Positions 42,184-51,688 of a DNA stretch of 62,665 nt are shown piece by piece (position 1 is the stretch's first letter; every line of letters begins with the position of its first letter). The notes beneath the pieces were generated by a model. That model made no database searches, was not told the DNA's origin, and worked only from the letters and a program-made list of their open reading frames with translations. Origin of the DNA: Chitinophagales bacterium (GTDB taxonomy: Bacteria; Bacteroidota; Bacteroidia; Chitinophagales; S012-47); contig WFPF01000110.1 of NCBI GenBank assembly GCA_015487695.1, forward strand, positions 1 through 62,665. Reading direction: 5' to 3'. The position numbers were made by a program, and so were the translations under genes.

Positions 42184-43638
42184 CTAGAATTTTGCAATTT
42201 TCATTGCATATCTTCTCCTGCCGTCTGAGACATGGAGAACATATATCCCTGAAGGCCACGAGCGCGTATCTATATCAAGCGACCGGCCTGTAATTGTCCT
42301 GCTCATATAAAGTCTGCCATCCATCGAATGGATGCTTATCTTTTTTCGCCCTGCTCCTTCCACGCTCAATATCCCCCCTTGTGAAAACGGATTGGGAAAG
42401 AAGCTGAAATTTAGCTCCGGCTTGTCTATCCCGAGATATCCCGAAAAGTCGAAAGGTTGGCCCCATTGCTCTATGGCTCTTTTGTAGTATTGCAGCCGCA
42501 GTGTTATTACGGTATCCATTCGCTCTTTCCGGCTGAAAATCAATCCCAGATTCTCTGCAAAAACAAGAGAGTCGGCACTCATTGCCGGCACGAGGCAGTT
42601 GGCACCGGGCATGCTTTTTTTATAAACCGTCCCCAGCGACTCCTGAAAGCGTGGCAGGGAATCCATAAAATGGCCTTCATGGGATACCCTGAAAAAGGTA
42701 TCCTGAGGCACAGCCAGGGCATATAAAGAAAGCTCTCCCCCGGCAGCATCCAAAAATCGGTATTGTGAGAGCAGGATTTGCTCCGATGTGCTGTCCAATA
42801 TGAAGCGGAACTCACCGCTGAGCAGGTCATGCAACTCTGCCACCCTCCTGTGTACGAGAAAGAGCGTATCTCCGGAAAGCCTGCGATCGATGGTCAGAAG
42901 AGAAATCTTTTCTTCCCGGATCGGAAGGCCTGAAAGAGAGTAGGTCTTTTTAAAATGCCGCTCATATCCGGGCCGGATATCGAAAATGGTCTGCGGATAG
43001 AGGCCGCGCACATCGGGGCCAATGAAAGGAACCGTAGTTCCCTTCAGCATATATGAAAAAGTATCTGTGGGAAATTGGTAGATATTGAAGATATCGTAAA
43101 AGCCAAGAAACTGGGTGATGCTGAAAGTGCGGTCCTGGAAGGGATGGGCGACCCGGTTTCCGTTCAGGTCCTGCACTTCGATGCGCTGAGTAATCAGGTT
43201 TTGAGAAACGCCCAGGATAGGATTTTCAAAGATATAAGACAAATCCTCATTCGTTACCACAAAGCGAAGCGAATCATTTTGCATGAGTAAATAGCTGGAA
43301 CCAATGCTGGCATTGACATCCACATGAAAACGCAGTGTATCGCCAAAGCGATTCAGATACCAATGATCCGTATAGGATTTTTTAATCATTTTGGCCCCGA
43401 GAAAAAAAGAATTTTGCTCGCTGAGCGCACAGCTGCTGTCTCCGCTTTTTTTCCACTGTCGGGGAAAATGGTAGACCGTGTCGCTGCCGCTTCCCTCAGT
43501 TATTTTAGTTGCATAGACACTGAAAAGCGTATCATTCCGTTCGTAAAATGCTTTATAGCCCGGGCGGTAGGTCTGAAAATTCTGTCCGGACAGAGATAGG
43601 AAAAAAGAGGAAAGGATTAAGACCAGAATCAAACGCAT
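42184..43638 (-). CDS. T9SS type A sorting domain protein, unknown function
   Basis: A 484-residue secreted protein. The signal peptide ends LSLSGQ (about 19). The body (about 20-395) is beta-rich with no domain I recognise. The tail (about 405-484, FSFFPNPFSQGGILSV, IYVLHVSDG, ending MKIAKF) is a T9SS type A sorting domain, so the product is exported across the outer membrane and probably anchored to the surface or released. Divergent from murB and convergent with the zinc-ribbon gene. TAAATTTA at about 43655 may be its -7 element. Confidence 0.85.
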   Translation of the reverse strand: MRLILVLILSSFFLSLSGQNFQTYRPGYKAFYERNDTLFSVYATKITEGSGSDTVYHFPRQWKKSGDSSCALSEQNSFFLGAKMIKKSYTDHWYLNRFGDTLRFHVDVNASIGSSYLLMQNDSLRFVVTNEDLSYIFENPILGVSQNLITQRIEVQDLNGNRVAHPFQDRTFSITQFLGFYDIFNIYQFPTDTFSYMLKGTTVPFIGPDVRGLYPQTIFDIRPGYERHFKKTYSLSGLPIREEKISLLTIDRRLSGDTLFLVHRRVAELHDLLSGEFRFILDSTSEQILLSQYRFLDAAGGELSLYALAVPQDTFFRVSHEGHFMDSLPRFQESLGTVYKKSMPGANCLVPAMSADSLVFAENLGLIFSRKERMDTVITLRLQYYKRAIEQWGQPFDFSGYLGIDKPELNFSFFPNPFSQGGILSVEGAGRKKISIHSMDGRLYMSRTITGRSLDIDTRSWPSGIYVLHVSDGRRRYAMKIAKF

Positions 43639-43722
43639 GGAAGGGGATTTTGCTTAAATTTAAAGAATAGGTGATAATTGGTACGCCCGATATCAGCCGG
43701 GAAATCATTTACTTTGCAGCGC

Positions 43723-44742
43723 ATGAAGCCGCTTGAAAACTATTCACTTCGCAATTTAAATACATTTGGGCTGCATGCAAGTGCCCGTTACTATGCTTCT
43801 GCGGAATCGTTGGACGAATTGCAGGAGCTTGTCGAGTGGGCAAAAAAGCAGCAGCTCCCGCTCCTCCCTTTGGGAGGTGGCAGCAACATTTTACTCAAAG
43901 ATGACTACCCCGGACTGGTTTTGTCGATAAATCTGGGCGGTATTGAATGCCTTCCATCCGGAGAAGGGAAAAAAATATTGCGGGCAGGAGCCGGAGTTGA
44001 GTGGCACGATCTCGTGCTCTTTGCAATAGCAAATGAGCTTGGCGGCATCGAGAACCTTTCTTTAATACCCGGAAAGGTCGGAGCCGCTCCTATCCAGAAT
44101 ATCGGAGCTTACGGTGTGGAACTCAAGGATGTATTTCACGAGCTGGAAGCGCTTGATATTGCGCAAAACAAAACCCTTCGTTTCAATGCATCGGATTGCC
44201 GCTTTGCCTATCGCGACAGTTATTTTAAAAATGAAGGCAAGGGACGATTTATCATTACTTCCGTTTCTCTCAAGCTGGCTTCAAAGGGCTACACACCCAA
44301 TTTGTCTTATGGCGGCATACGGCAGAAACTCGATGAAATGGGTGTAAAGGATCCCGGAATCAAGGACGTGAGTGATACGGTCATTCGCATACGGAGAGAA
44401 AAACTGCCGGACCCTTCTGAAACGGGCAATGCAGGCAGTTTCTTCAAGAATCCTGAAATTCCGGTCACTGCTTTTGAAAAACTACACGCAGCGTACCCCG
44501 ATATTCCTCATTTCAGGTTGGAAAACGGAATGATAAAAATACCGGCAGCCTGGCTGATCGATCGAAGCGGCTGGAAAGGCAGGAAGCTCGGACGTGCAGC
44601 CACACACCATCGTCAGCCACTTGTCTTGGTCAATCTGGGGGGTGCCAGCTCCGCTGAAATCCTGAATCTGGCTGCAAGGATCCAAAAGGATGTGGAAAAG
44701 AAGTTTGGAATTGCCCTCACTCCCGAGGTCAATATTATTTGA
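43723..44742 (+). CDS. murB: UDP-N-acetylenolpyruvoylglucosamine reductase
   Basis: A 339-residue FAD enzyme of the second step of peptidoglycan precursor synthesis. Features: LNTFG near the N-terminus, PLGGGSNILLKDD (FAD loop), PGKVGAAPIQNIGAYG, CRFAYRDSYFK and NAGSFFKNPEI with the proton-donor serine, then a C-terminal AAWLIDRSGWKG. This is the type I MurB without the loop deletion. The start at 43723 is favoured because ATTTACTTTGC, close to a -7 element, ends 6 nt before it. The in-frame ATG at 43678 would lie upstream of that element. Confidence 0.95.
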   Translation: MKPLENYSLRNLNTFGLHASARYYASAESLDELQELVEWAKKQQLPLLPLGGGSNILLKDDYPGLVLSINLGGIECLPSGEGKKILRAGAGVEWHDLVLFAIANELGGIENLSLIPGKVGAAPIQNIGAYGVELKDVFHELEALDIAQNKTLRFNASDCRFAYRDSYFKNEGKGRFIITSVSLKLASKGYTPNLSYGGIRQKLDEMGVKDPGIKDVSDTVIRIRREKLPDPSETGNAGSFFKNPEIPVTAFEKLHAAYPDIPHFRLENGMIKIPAAWLIDRSGWKGRKLGRAATHHRQPLVLVNLGGASSAEILNLAARIQKDVEKKFGIALTPEVNII

Positions 44743-44752
44743 AAATGCTCTT

Positions 44753-46246
44753 TTAGAAATTCACACCGAGTGTAAAAATGAGATTGTAGCTGTTTTGGTC
44801 GACCAAAGCGCCACCGACAGTTTCATCCGGATTGTTCAGCGTATAGGGCACATAGGCATAATCCGTCACCGTGTTCTGAAAAGCGGCATCGGCAAAGAAG
44901 TATTTCGACCGGAAGCCCACACCCAAAGAATATCCGGCTCCCGCATAGTCAGCCTGATCAGAGGGCTTGTAAGCATCTGTAAATACACTGCTCTTCCAAA
45001 AAGCTCCTGCACGCAGCCTCAGCCCCTTTATTGAAGCCTCTGCGCCCACTTTTACCCGGTAGACCCGTTGGTACTTATCGGAGATACTCGTATTCAGTTC
45101 ATTTTCGTACACCTTCGACCCGCCATCCGTAAAATAGTACCTCGTAGCGCCCGGATCGTAACTCTCCAATTCAGCGGCAATCAGTCCTTTCTTTCCAAAC
45201 AACTTCGCTGCACTGAACATCATCTTCATGGGTGTGATAAGCGTATAGGAGAATCGTCCGGGCAGTGTCTCATACGTATATTGATCACTTTCAAGGTCGG
45301 ATTGCATATCTGCATAAAAGCGGTCTTCGAAACTGAGATAGCCCGGTGAGTGAAGGGCAGCTCCGACACGCAAAGTGGGAGTGACCCAGTAAATCATTCC
45401 AAATTTCAGATTAACTCCGCTGGCTTCGGATGTCAGATACTGATTGAAAGTGTAGCTGCTGAAGTCCGCTATGCTATCCATGAAGTCTTCTTCGCTAAAA
45501 CTTTTGGTCTCCTGATACTTAACCCCGGGAAAATTAAGACTGGCCCCGATGAAGAGCTTGTCGTTGTAATTGCCTCCTACTGCGAATACAAGTTCACGCA
45601 TTCTGCCTTTGGTATTGATATTGACTGTCTGCCGTGCTCCACCATAAGGTATTTTGGATACAAAGCGGGTTGTATCATTCGGAGCGGGATCGAGCAGGTA
45701 CGTTTCATATGCCAGGCCCGCATCGTAAGGGAAAGAAGAAAAGACATCTCCGGGCGGGGTGCCGCCATTGGCATTGAGTTTTTCCGTGAATTGCTCGAGC
45801 ATCGAGTTGTACGGATTGACACCGGTAAAGGAAAGATTGTTGCGGTAATTTGCCAGACGATTCACACCAAAGCCATAGTTTACAAAGCGCCAGCCTTTTT
45901 CCTTTCCCTGTTTCTTTTTGCGTGCAATCACCAATCCCCCATTCGGAAAATAGAGGTAAGCCTTTCCTGAGCTGCTCTTTGTTCCGAAGAAAGATGCCGA
46001 GTTATCATATGCAAAAAAGCCTCCACTCGAAGTGATAGAGGAATGGCGATAGACGCCAATTCCACCCGGGTTGCTGCTCAGCGTGGTAAAATCAGCACCG
46101 AGGGCTCCAAATGCTCCTCCGATTCCCACATATCGTGCTGTACCCAAATTCTGGGTGCTTGCATATCTAAGGGCCTCCACATCGGACTGTGCCTGCATCA
46201 AAGCAGATACAGCAAGGGCTATGACAATGAATATTGACCGTCTCAT
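44753..46246 (-). CDS. FadL/OmpP1/TodX-like outer membrane transport protein
   Basis: A 497-residue outer membrane barrel. The signal peptide ends SALMQAQ. The mature N-terminus has the family feature LRYASTQNLGTARYVGIGG and TLSSNPGGIGVYR, a plug-like segment. About fourteen amphipathic strands follow, and the protein ends NLIFTLGVNF. The family carries hydrophobic molecules such as fatty acids across the outer membrane. It follows the Tyr-rich/RS-rich lipoprotein gene by 19 bp on the same strand, so the two are likely cotranscribed. Confidence 0.88.
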   Translation of the reverse strand: MRRSIFIVIALAVSALMQAQSDVEALRYASTQNLGTARYVGIGGAFGALGADFTTLSSNPGGIGVYRHSSITSSGGFFAYDNSASFFGTKSSSGKAYLYFPNGGLVIARKKKQGKEKGWRFVNYGFGVNRLANYRNNLSFTGVNPYNSMLEQFTEKLNANGGTPPGDVFSSFPYDAGLAYETYLLDPAPNDTTRFVSKIPYGGARQTVNINTKGRMRELVFAVGGNYNDKLFIGASLNFPGVKYQETKSFSEEDFMDSIADFSSYTFNQYLTSEASGVNLKFGMIYWVTPTLRVGAALHSPGYLSFEDRFYADMQSDLESDQYTYETLPGRFSYTLITPMKMMFSAAKLFGKKGLIAAELESYDPGATRYYFTDGGSKVYENELNTSISDKYQRVYRVKVGAEASIKGLRLRAGAFWKSSVFTDAYKPSDQADYAGAGYSLGVGFRSKYFFADAAFQNTVTDYAYVPYTLNNPDETVGGALVDQNSYNLIFTLGVNF

Positions 46247-46265
46247 TCTTAATCTTTTTTAGTGG

Positions 46266-47921
46266 TTATCTGGGACCTCTCAGGCGAGGGGACGAACTGC
46301 TCCGGCTTCCCGAGGAACCTGAACGAACCGAGCGGGAAGGCGATGAATAGTTCGATGAAGACCTGTTGCTTCCCGATCGCGAGGGAGAAGAATAACTGCG
46401 CGACTTTGAAGGAGGAGTATAACTTTTTGAGGGACTGCTGCTTCGCGGTGTGCTGCTTTCATTCCTTCTGATACTTCTCTTCGGAGAAGTTGTTGATCTT
46501 CCGGGCGATGACGACCTGCGCTCCTGCAACTGCCTGGGAGAAGATATGCTTCGGTCGCGTTTTCTTTCCGGGGTGCTGATATTTCGGCCCGGGGTGCTTC
46601 TTTCCTGACGAACGCCTGTTCTCCTGTTCACCCCTTCGCTTCTGCGAATTCTACGTTCCGGTCTGCTATTTCCCTTGCCCGAGACATTACCCGAAGGACT
46701 GTTGCTGCCATTTCTTTCATAGGAATGACGCACACTGTTGCCCGAAGGACTTTCCGTCCGTCTGTTCGAATTGTATTGTCGCGACTTATATCTTTTCCAT
46801 TCATTCTGCCGACTGTTGCGGGGGCTCAGCTTGCCTGATTTGCTGCCGGTATTGGAACTGCCATTGATCAGTGATCCCTTGCTTCCGCGGGGAGCTTTCG
46901 TCTCACCCTGGCGATGCAATGTTTGCGTTGACCCACTTCCCGTAGGACTTACGGTGCGAATACCGCTGACGGATTCACCTCCGCGTTTCGACAGTTCGTT
47001 CCCTTTTCGATTGTCAAAGTAACTGTTTCCAACCCTGCCCGGGTTATCGGCTTTATTCATACTGACGTTGCGGTTCTCTGCTGTCAGTTGACCGCTGTTT
47101 GCACTCGCACTATTCACAGCGTTGCGATTCCCGCCTTTGCCGCTGCCGTCATTTTTACCGTACTGTATCGTTGAACGTTGTCCGCGCATGCCGCTGTTGC
47201 TGCCGCTATTATTGGCAAAGCGCGGGCCGTAATAATAATCCGTTGGGGTGTAGGTTTCAGAATACCCATAGTTGTTGTAGCCGTTATTATATCCATATCC
47301 GCTGTAACCTGTATAGAAATTCGAACCATAGAAAAAGCCGTCATTGAATCCATTCCAGTATCCGTAATTATATCCGGAGTAGAAAGAAGAGTAGTAAGGA
47401 TCATACCATGGCCGGTAATACCAGGAGTTAAAAGGTCTGTAAGAGTAGAAGAAAGGATCGCGCCAGCCCCAGCCGGGATTGCCCCAACTCACATAGATAC
47501 TCACGCCTGAGTAGTAGGGATCATACCATCTGTAATCGGTGTAGCATGAGCCGAAGTAACTGAAGCCGAGATACGGGCGGCTAAATCGTCTGATTCTTGA
47601 AGAGTAATAATAATCATACGGCTCATCGTAATAATCTCCGTAGTAATTATTAGTAATGTACGTATTGCCGCCTTCATTATATTCTTCACCGTCACCGCTG
47701 TAATCCTCATATCCATATTCCTCTTCAGACTCGTATTTGCTGCTTTGCTCATTGCCTTCATACCTGGCAGAAGTGCGTGCTTCCTCTTGCTTTATATCCT
47801 CGAGATAAACCTCGGAACCATCGTAATAAACATCGTCATAGGAGGTGCTGCTTCGGTAGGAACTGGAACATCCCGAAGCGATGAGCAGAAGCGCAGCGAT
47901 AATGGTGTAGATAGCTTTCAT
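46266..47921 (-). CDS. Low-complexity lipoprotein with Tyr-rich and Arg-Ser-rich domains
   Basis: A 551-residue protein that I do not place in a family. The leader ends LLLIASGC (Cys 18), a lipobox. Residues about 19-87 are acidic and Ser/Glu/Tyr-rich. Residues 88-235 are strikingly aromatic (Tyr, Trp, Phe with Gly, Asn, Asp, Pro; repeats such as YDPYY and NGY). Residues about 236-385 are Asn/Gly/Ser-rich. Residues about 385-551 are basic and made of Arg, Ser and Pro with many RS, SPSR and SSSP units, looking like a eukaryotic SR-protein tail. It shares a transcript with the FadL-like barrel gene downstream. Adhesive, extracellular-matrix or wall/LPS-binding roles are guesses. Confidence 0.8.
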   Translation of the reverse strand: MKAIYTIIAALLLIASGCSSSYRSSTSYDDVYYDGSEVYLEDIKQEEARTSARYEGNEQSSKYESEEEYGYEDYSGDGEEYNEGGNTYITNNYYGDYYDEPYDYYYSSRIRRFSRPYLGFSYFGSCYTDYRWYDPYYSGVSIYVSWGNPGWGWRDPFFYSYRPFNSWYYRPWYDPYYSSFYSGYNYGYWNGFNDGFFYGSNFYTGYSGYGYNNGYNNYGYSETYTPTDYYYGPRFANNSGSNSGMRGQRSTIQYGKNDGSGKGGNRNAVNSASANSGQLTAENRNVSMNKADNPGRVGNSYFDNRKGNELSKRGGESVSGIRTVSPTGSGSTQTLHRQGETKAPRGSKGSLINGSSNTGSKSGKLSPRNSRQNEWKRYKSRQYNSNRRTESPSGNSVRHSYERNGSNSPSGNVSGKGNSRPERRIRRSEGVNRRTGVRQERSTPGRNISTPERKRDRSISSPRQLQERRSSSPGRSTTSPKRSIRRNESSTPRSSSPSKSYTPPSKSRSYSSPSRSGSNRSSSNYSSPSRSVRSGSSGSRSSSSPRLRGPR

Positions 47922-47948
47922 TGTACGGTGTTTTTTTAATTACTTTTG
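47920..47948 (+). promoter_or_regulatory. Promoter for proS
   Basis: ATTG, a 17-nt spacer, then TACTTTTG (exact TAnnTTTG), giving an 80-nt leader before the ATG at 48034. It starts on the first codon of the divergent lipoprotein gene. Confidence 0.5.
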
Positions 47949-48033
47949 TGGGCTGAGCCCATAATTATCAAGCGAACCGTTGTTTTTTTCGTTCGCATCA
48001 ATATTACAACAAACACCATTCCAAAACGAAAAG

Positions 48034-49509
48034 ATGGCTAAAGATTTAACAAGCAGAAATGAAGATTATGCCAAATGGTACAACGAGTTGGTAATAAAAT
48101 CAGGCCTTGCAGACTATTCAGCGGTGAGGGGCTGTATGGTAATAAAACCCTACGGATATTCCATCTGGGAAGAGATGAAGCAATATCTGGACAGGCGCTT
48201 TAAGGAAACGGGACATCAAAATGCATCCTTTCCCCTTCTGATACCCAAAAGCTTTTTTGCACGGGAAGCCAAACATGTCGAAGGCTTTGCCAAAGAGTGT
48301 GCGGTAGTCACTCACTACCGGCTCAAGGAGTCGCCCGATGGCGAAGGTCTGATTGTAGACCCTGATGCCAAACTGGAAGAAGAGCTCATTGTACGTCCGA
48401 CATCCGAAACCATCATCTGGAATACCTATAAAGACTGGATTCAGTCCTATCGCGATCTGCCTTTGCTGATCAATCAGTGGGCCAACGTGGTACGTTGGGA
48501 GATGCGCACAAGATTGTTTCTGCGCACTGCCGAATTTTTCTGGCAGGAAGGGCATACGGCCCACGAAAGCAAGAAGGAAGCCGTGGAGGAATCAAGGATG
48601 ATTCTTGATCTCTATGCCGATTTCATGGAAAATATCATGGCGGTGCCGGTAATTAAAGGAGTAAAAACAGAGAGCGAACGATTTGCCGGAGCCGAAGACA
48701 CCTTTACAGTCGAGGCCCTGATGCAGGATGGCAAAGCACTGCAAATGGGAACCTCACATTTTCTGGGTCAGAATTTTGCCAAAGCTTTTGATGTAAAATA
48801 TCTGAGCAAAGAAGGCAAGGAGGAATATGTATGGGCAACTTCCTGGGGTGTATCCACTCGAATGATGGGCGCCCTCGTGATGGTTCATGGCGATGACAAC
48901 GGCCTGATTATACCGCCCAAACTGGCTCCGGTGCATGTGGTCATGGTGCCTATTTACAGAAAGGAAGAACAGCTGGCGCAAATAAGGGAAGTGGCGGATA
49001 AACTGAAAGCCGAGCTGGATGCCATGGGCATCGTAATGAAATTTGACGATCGCGACAATTACCGGCCGGGCTGGAAATTCAACGAATATGAGTTGCAGGG
49101 CGTGCCTTTGCGAATTGCCATCGGACCGCGGGACCTTGAAAATGAGAGCGTGGAACTTGCCAGAAGAGATACACTGGAGAAAACAACTGTTTCGCTGGCC
49201 GGTTTGAGCACAAGGATTCAAACACTGCTTGATGAGATTCAGCAAAATATGTTTGAAAAAGCCCGTTCATTTCGAGAAAAGAACACCCACTATGCTGACA
49301 GCTACGAAGAGTTCAAGGAGATCATAAAAAACAAAGGCGGCTTTGTCTATGCCCATTGGGACGGCAGTGCCGAAACCGAGGAAAAAATCAAACAGGAAAC
49401 AAAGGCCAGCATTCGTTGCATTCCGCTTGACGGAGAACCGGAAGAAGGCAGTTGCATGATAAGTGGCAAGCCTTCCAAACAGCGCGTGATCTTTGCCAAA
49501 GCGTATTAA
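48034..49509 (+). CDS. proS: Prolyl-tRNA synthetase, archaeal/eukaryotic-like type
   Basis: A 491-residue class II synthetase charging tRNA-Pro. It is the short ProS type without the bacterial editing insertion: it runs [25 protein letters not shown], motif 1 ([10 protein letters not shown]), motif 2 ([14 protein letters not shown]) and motif 3 ([15 protein letters not shown]). An anticodon-binding domain and a C-terminal zinc-binding-like domain follow. The ATG at 48034 fits the family; the in-frame ATG at 47980 adds 18 residues with no match. It is followed after 12 bp by a gene of unknown function on the same strand. Confidence 0.95.
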   Translation: MAKDLTSRNEDYAKWYNELVIKSGLADYSAVRGCMVIKPYGYSIWEEMKQYLDRRFKETGHQNASFPLLIPKSFFAREAKHVEGFAKECAVVTHYRLKESPDGEGLIVDPDAKLEEELIVRPTSETIIWNTYKDWIQSYRDLPLLINQWANVVRWEMRTRLFLRTAEFFWQEGHTAHESKKEAVEESRMILDLYADFMENIMAVPVIKGVKTESERFAGAEDTFTVEALMQDGKALQMGTSHFLGQNFAKAFDVKYLSKEGKEEYVWATSWGVSTRMMGALVMVHGDDNGLIIPPKLAPVHVVMVPIYRKEEQLAQIREVADKLKAELDAMGIVMKFDDRDNYRPGWKFNEYELQGVPLRIAIGPRDLENESVELARRDTLEKTTVSLAGLSTRIQTLLDEIQQNMFEKARSFREKNTHYADSYEEFKEIIKNKGGFVYAHWDGSAETEEKIKQETKASIRCIPLDGEPEEGSCMISGKPSKQRVIFAKAY

Positions 49510-49521
49510 ATCGGGGGCATT

Positions 49522-50223
49522 ATGAATAAGGAAGGAATTGACCGGATTGTTGAGGAACTGAAAGCGAGAAGCATTCCAAAGCAGGATGTGTTTCAAAATA
49601 CGCAGACACACTTTTCGGCATTCAAAGAGAAGATCAAAGCTGTAGCCGGTGCCCTTCGTGAGAAGATGGAAAAGATCGATAAACGCATTGATGTGAAAGT
49701 GGTGGAGGAAGAAGCTTTCGCTATTTATCTGAAAATTGCCGGAGATACCATTGTATGCAGCATGCACTCCAATGTGTTTACCTTTCCCAAAGAGCATCCG
49801 CTCTTCAAGAAAAGCTACATAGAAGAAGACCCTACACGCATTTATTGCGGTATGATCACTTTTCATAATTTTCTTTCTGACAGCTTTCGCTACAAGCGCC
49901 TCAATGACCAGGGTATTCTGGTGGCCCGCATATTTATCAATCGGGAAAATCACTTTTTCGTGGAGGGACACAGGCAACTCGGATTCCTGTATAACGACAT
50001 TGAGCACATGGAAATGAATGATGTATTTCTTGATGCCATCATCGAAAGTGCCATTCTCTATTCATTGGACTTTGAGTTGCAGGCTCCGCCCTTCGATAAA
50101 GAAAGTCAGATCAGCATTCAGGAGATGCGTTTCATGACGGCCCAGGCCGGTTTCAGAACAAATAAGATCCTTGGATACGAGTTTAGCTACATGAAAGAAG
50201 ACAAAGAACCTCCCAAAGCTTAG
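49522..50223 (+). CDS. Conserved-looking cytoplasmic protein of unknown function
   Basis: A 233-residue soluble protein with no signal peptide and no motif I recognise. The first 70 residues are helical and charged (VEELKARSIP, HFSAFKEKIKAVAGALREKM). The middle is an alpha/beta region with IVCSMHSNVFTF, RIYCGMITFHNF and GILVARIFINREN. The end has EMRFMTAQAG. It lies 12 bp after proS and probably shares its transcript; it may be a Bacteroidota-specific partner of it. The stop overlaps folA by 4 bp. Confidence 0.7.
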   Translation: MNKEGIDRIVEELKARSIPKQDVFQNTQTHFSAFKEKIKAVAGALREKMEKIDKRIDVKVVEEEAFAIYLKIAGDTIVCSMHSNVFTFPKEHPLFKKSYIEEDPTRIYCGMITFHNFLSDSFRYKRLNDQGILVARIFINRENHFFVEGHRQLGFLYNDIEHMEMNDVFLDAIIESAILYSLDFELQAPPFDKESQISIQEMRFMTAQAGFRTNKILGYEFSYMKEDKEPPKA

Positions 50224-50726
50224 ACCCGCTCTAAAACAAGAAAGGTGAATGCATGGCGATGCCTTTCGTCCTCCGGGTGAAAATTTTTCTTCACTTCTTT
50301 CCATTCATTGGGATTCAACTCTGGGAAATACACCTCCGCCTCGGGAAAACGGGCGTGCACCATGGTCAGGTAGATTCGGTCTGCCAGATGCAGCGAGTGC
50401 TTATATATCTGTCCTCCTCCTGCAATGAAGATTTCATCCGGGCCGGTGGCTGCGGCCATCTTCAGTGCCTCTTCAATGCTTGCTGATCGCTCCGCACCTT
50501 CGGGCACATAATCCTGGCTTCTGCTTATTACAATATTTCGTCTCCCGGGCAATGGTCCTTTCAGAGATTCAAACGTTTTCCTGCCCATAATCAGAGGATG
50601 ACCCATTGTCGTCTGCTTAAAAAAGCGAAAATCATCGGGCAGATGCCAGAGCATGCCATTGTTTTTCCCTATGGCACGGTCTTCTCCCGTAGCAACGATA
50701 AGTGATACCGGTATTTGATCAATCAT
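50220..50726 (-). CDS. folA: Dihydrofolate reductase
   Basis: A 168-residue NADPH-dependent enzyme regenerating tetrahydrofolate. Signatures: VSLIVATGEDRAIGKNNGMLW, the substrate Asp/Glu region LPDDFRFFK, MGRKTFESL, PLPGRRNIVISR and IFIAGGGQIY. It lies 6 bp downstream of thyA, forming the thymidylate cycle operon: ThyA oxidises methylene-THF to DHF and FolA reduces it back. Confidence 0.96.
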   Translation of the reverse strand: MIDQIPVSLIVATGEDRAIGKNNGMLWHLPDDFRFFKQTTMGHPLIMGRKTFESLKGPLPGRRNIVISRSQDYVPEGAERSASIEEALKMAAATGPDEIFIAGGGQIYKHSLHLADRIYLTMVHARFPEAEVYFPELNPNEWKEVKKNFHPEDERHRHAFTFLVLERV

Positions 50727-50732
50727 GATAAT

Positions 50733-51539
50733 TTATACGGCTACCTCCGCTTTTATGTGTGGATGCGGATCGTAATCAAGCAGTTCGAAATCCTCATATC
50801 TAAAAGAGAAAATATCTTTTACATCCGGATTTATTTTCATCACCGGCAGTGGCCTGGGTGAGCGCCTGATCTGCTCACGTGCCTGCTCTACATGATTGCT
50901 ATACAGGTGTACATCCCCGAAAGTGTGAACAAAATCCCCGGGCTCATAGCCTGTTACGCTGGCCACCATCATCGTGAGCAGGGCGTAGGAAGCAATATTG
51001 AACGGCACTCCGAGAAAAGTATCTGCACTGCGCTGGTAAAGCTGACATGACAATTTTCCATCGGCAACATAGAACTGAAATAAGGTGTGGCATGGCGGCA
51101 GAGCCATGTGGTCCACATCTGCCACATTCCACGCGCTTACGATAAGTCTGCGGCTGTCGGGGTTCTTTTTTATCATCTCCAGCACCCGGCTGATCTGATC
51201 TATCTTCCGGCCATCGGGTGTAGGCCAGCTTCGCCACTGATGGCCGTAAACGGGCCCCAGGTTTCCCTCCTCATCGGCCCATTCGTCCCAGATTCTCACC
51301 CTGTTTTCCTTGAGATATGCAATATTTGTATCCCCTCGCAAAAACCACAAGAGCTCGTAAATAATGGACCGGAGGTGTAGTTTTTTTGTAGTAAGCAGGG
51401 GAAATCCTTCAGACAGGTCATGCCGCATCTGATGGCCGAAGAGGCTGAGGGTTCCGGTACCGGTGCGGTCGCTTTTAGGTGTTCCCTCCTCCAGGAGGCG
51501 CTTTAACAGGGCAATATACTGTTGATCGCTTTTATTCAT
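50733..51539 (-). CDS. thyA: Thymidylate synthase
   Basis: A 268-residue enzyme making dTMP from dUMP with methylene-tetrahydrofolate. Features: [14 protein letters not shown] near the start, the phosphate-binding arginine region, [22 protein letters not shown], the catalytic cysteine in [10 protein letters not shown] (about 148), [20 protein letters not shown] and the C-terminal IKAEVAV. The family's dimer interface segment [10 protein letters not shown] is intact. First gene of the thyA-folA operon, divergent from the MMPL transporter gene. Confidence 0.97.
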   Translation of the reverse strand: MNKSDQQYIALLKRLLEEGTPKSDRTGTGTLSLFGHQMRHDLSEGFPLLTTKKLHLRSIIYELLWFLRGDTNIAYLKENRVRIWDEWADEEGNLGPVYGHQWRSWPTPDGRKIDQISRVLEMIKKNPDSRRLIVSAWNVADVDHMALPPCHTLFQFYVADGKLSCQLYQRSADTFLGVPFNIASYALLTMMVASVTGYEPGDFVHTFGDVHLYSNHVEQAREQIRRSPRPLPVMKINPDVKDIFSFRYEDFELLDYDPHPHIKAEVAV

Positions 51540-51688
51540 TTTCCTCTGATTTCATAGTGAAAATACACCTGCCGGGCGCAAAGTGTAAATCTTTTTGTAA
51601 ACATAGATGCGGTGCAATAGATTTACATAAAATTTGATGACTCCATTCCGGCCTTTGTTCTTTTCTCCGCATACCTTAAAGACAGCCC

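Noticed and set aside
46280-47404. Repetitive-looking DNA in the RS-rich gene as a tandem repeat, satellite or CRISPR
   Set aside because: The units are short, degenerate codon-level repeats within one open frame, with no fixed spacer or repeat length.
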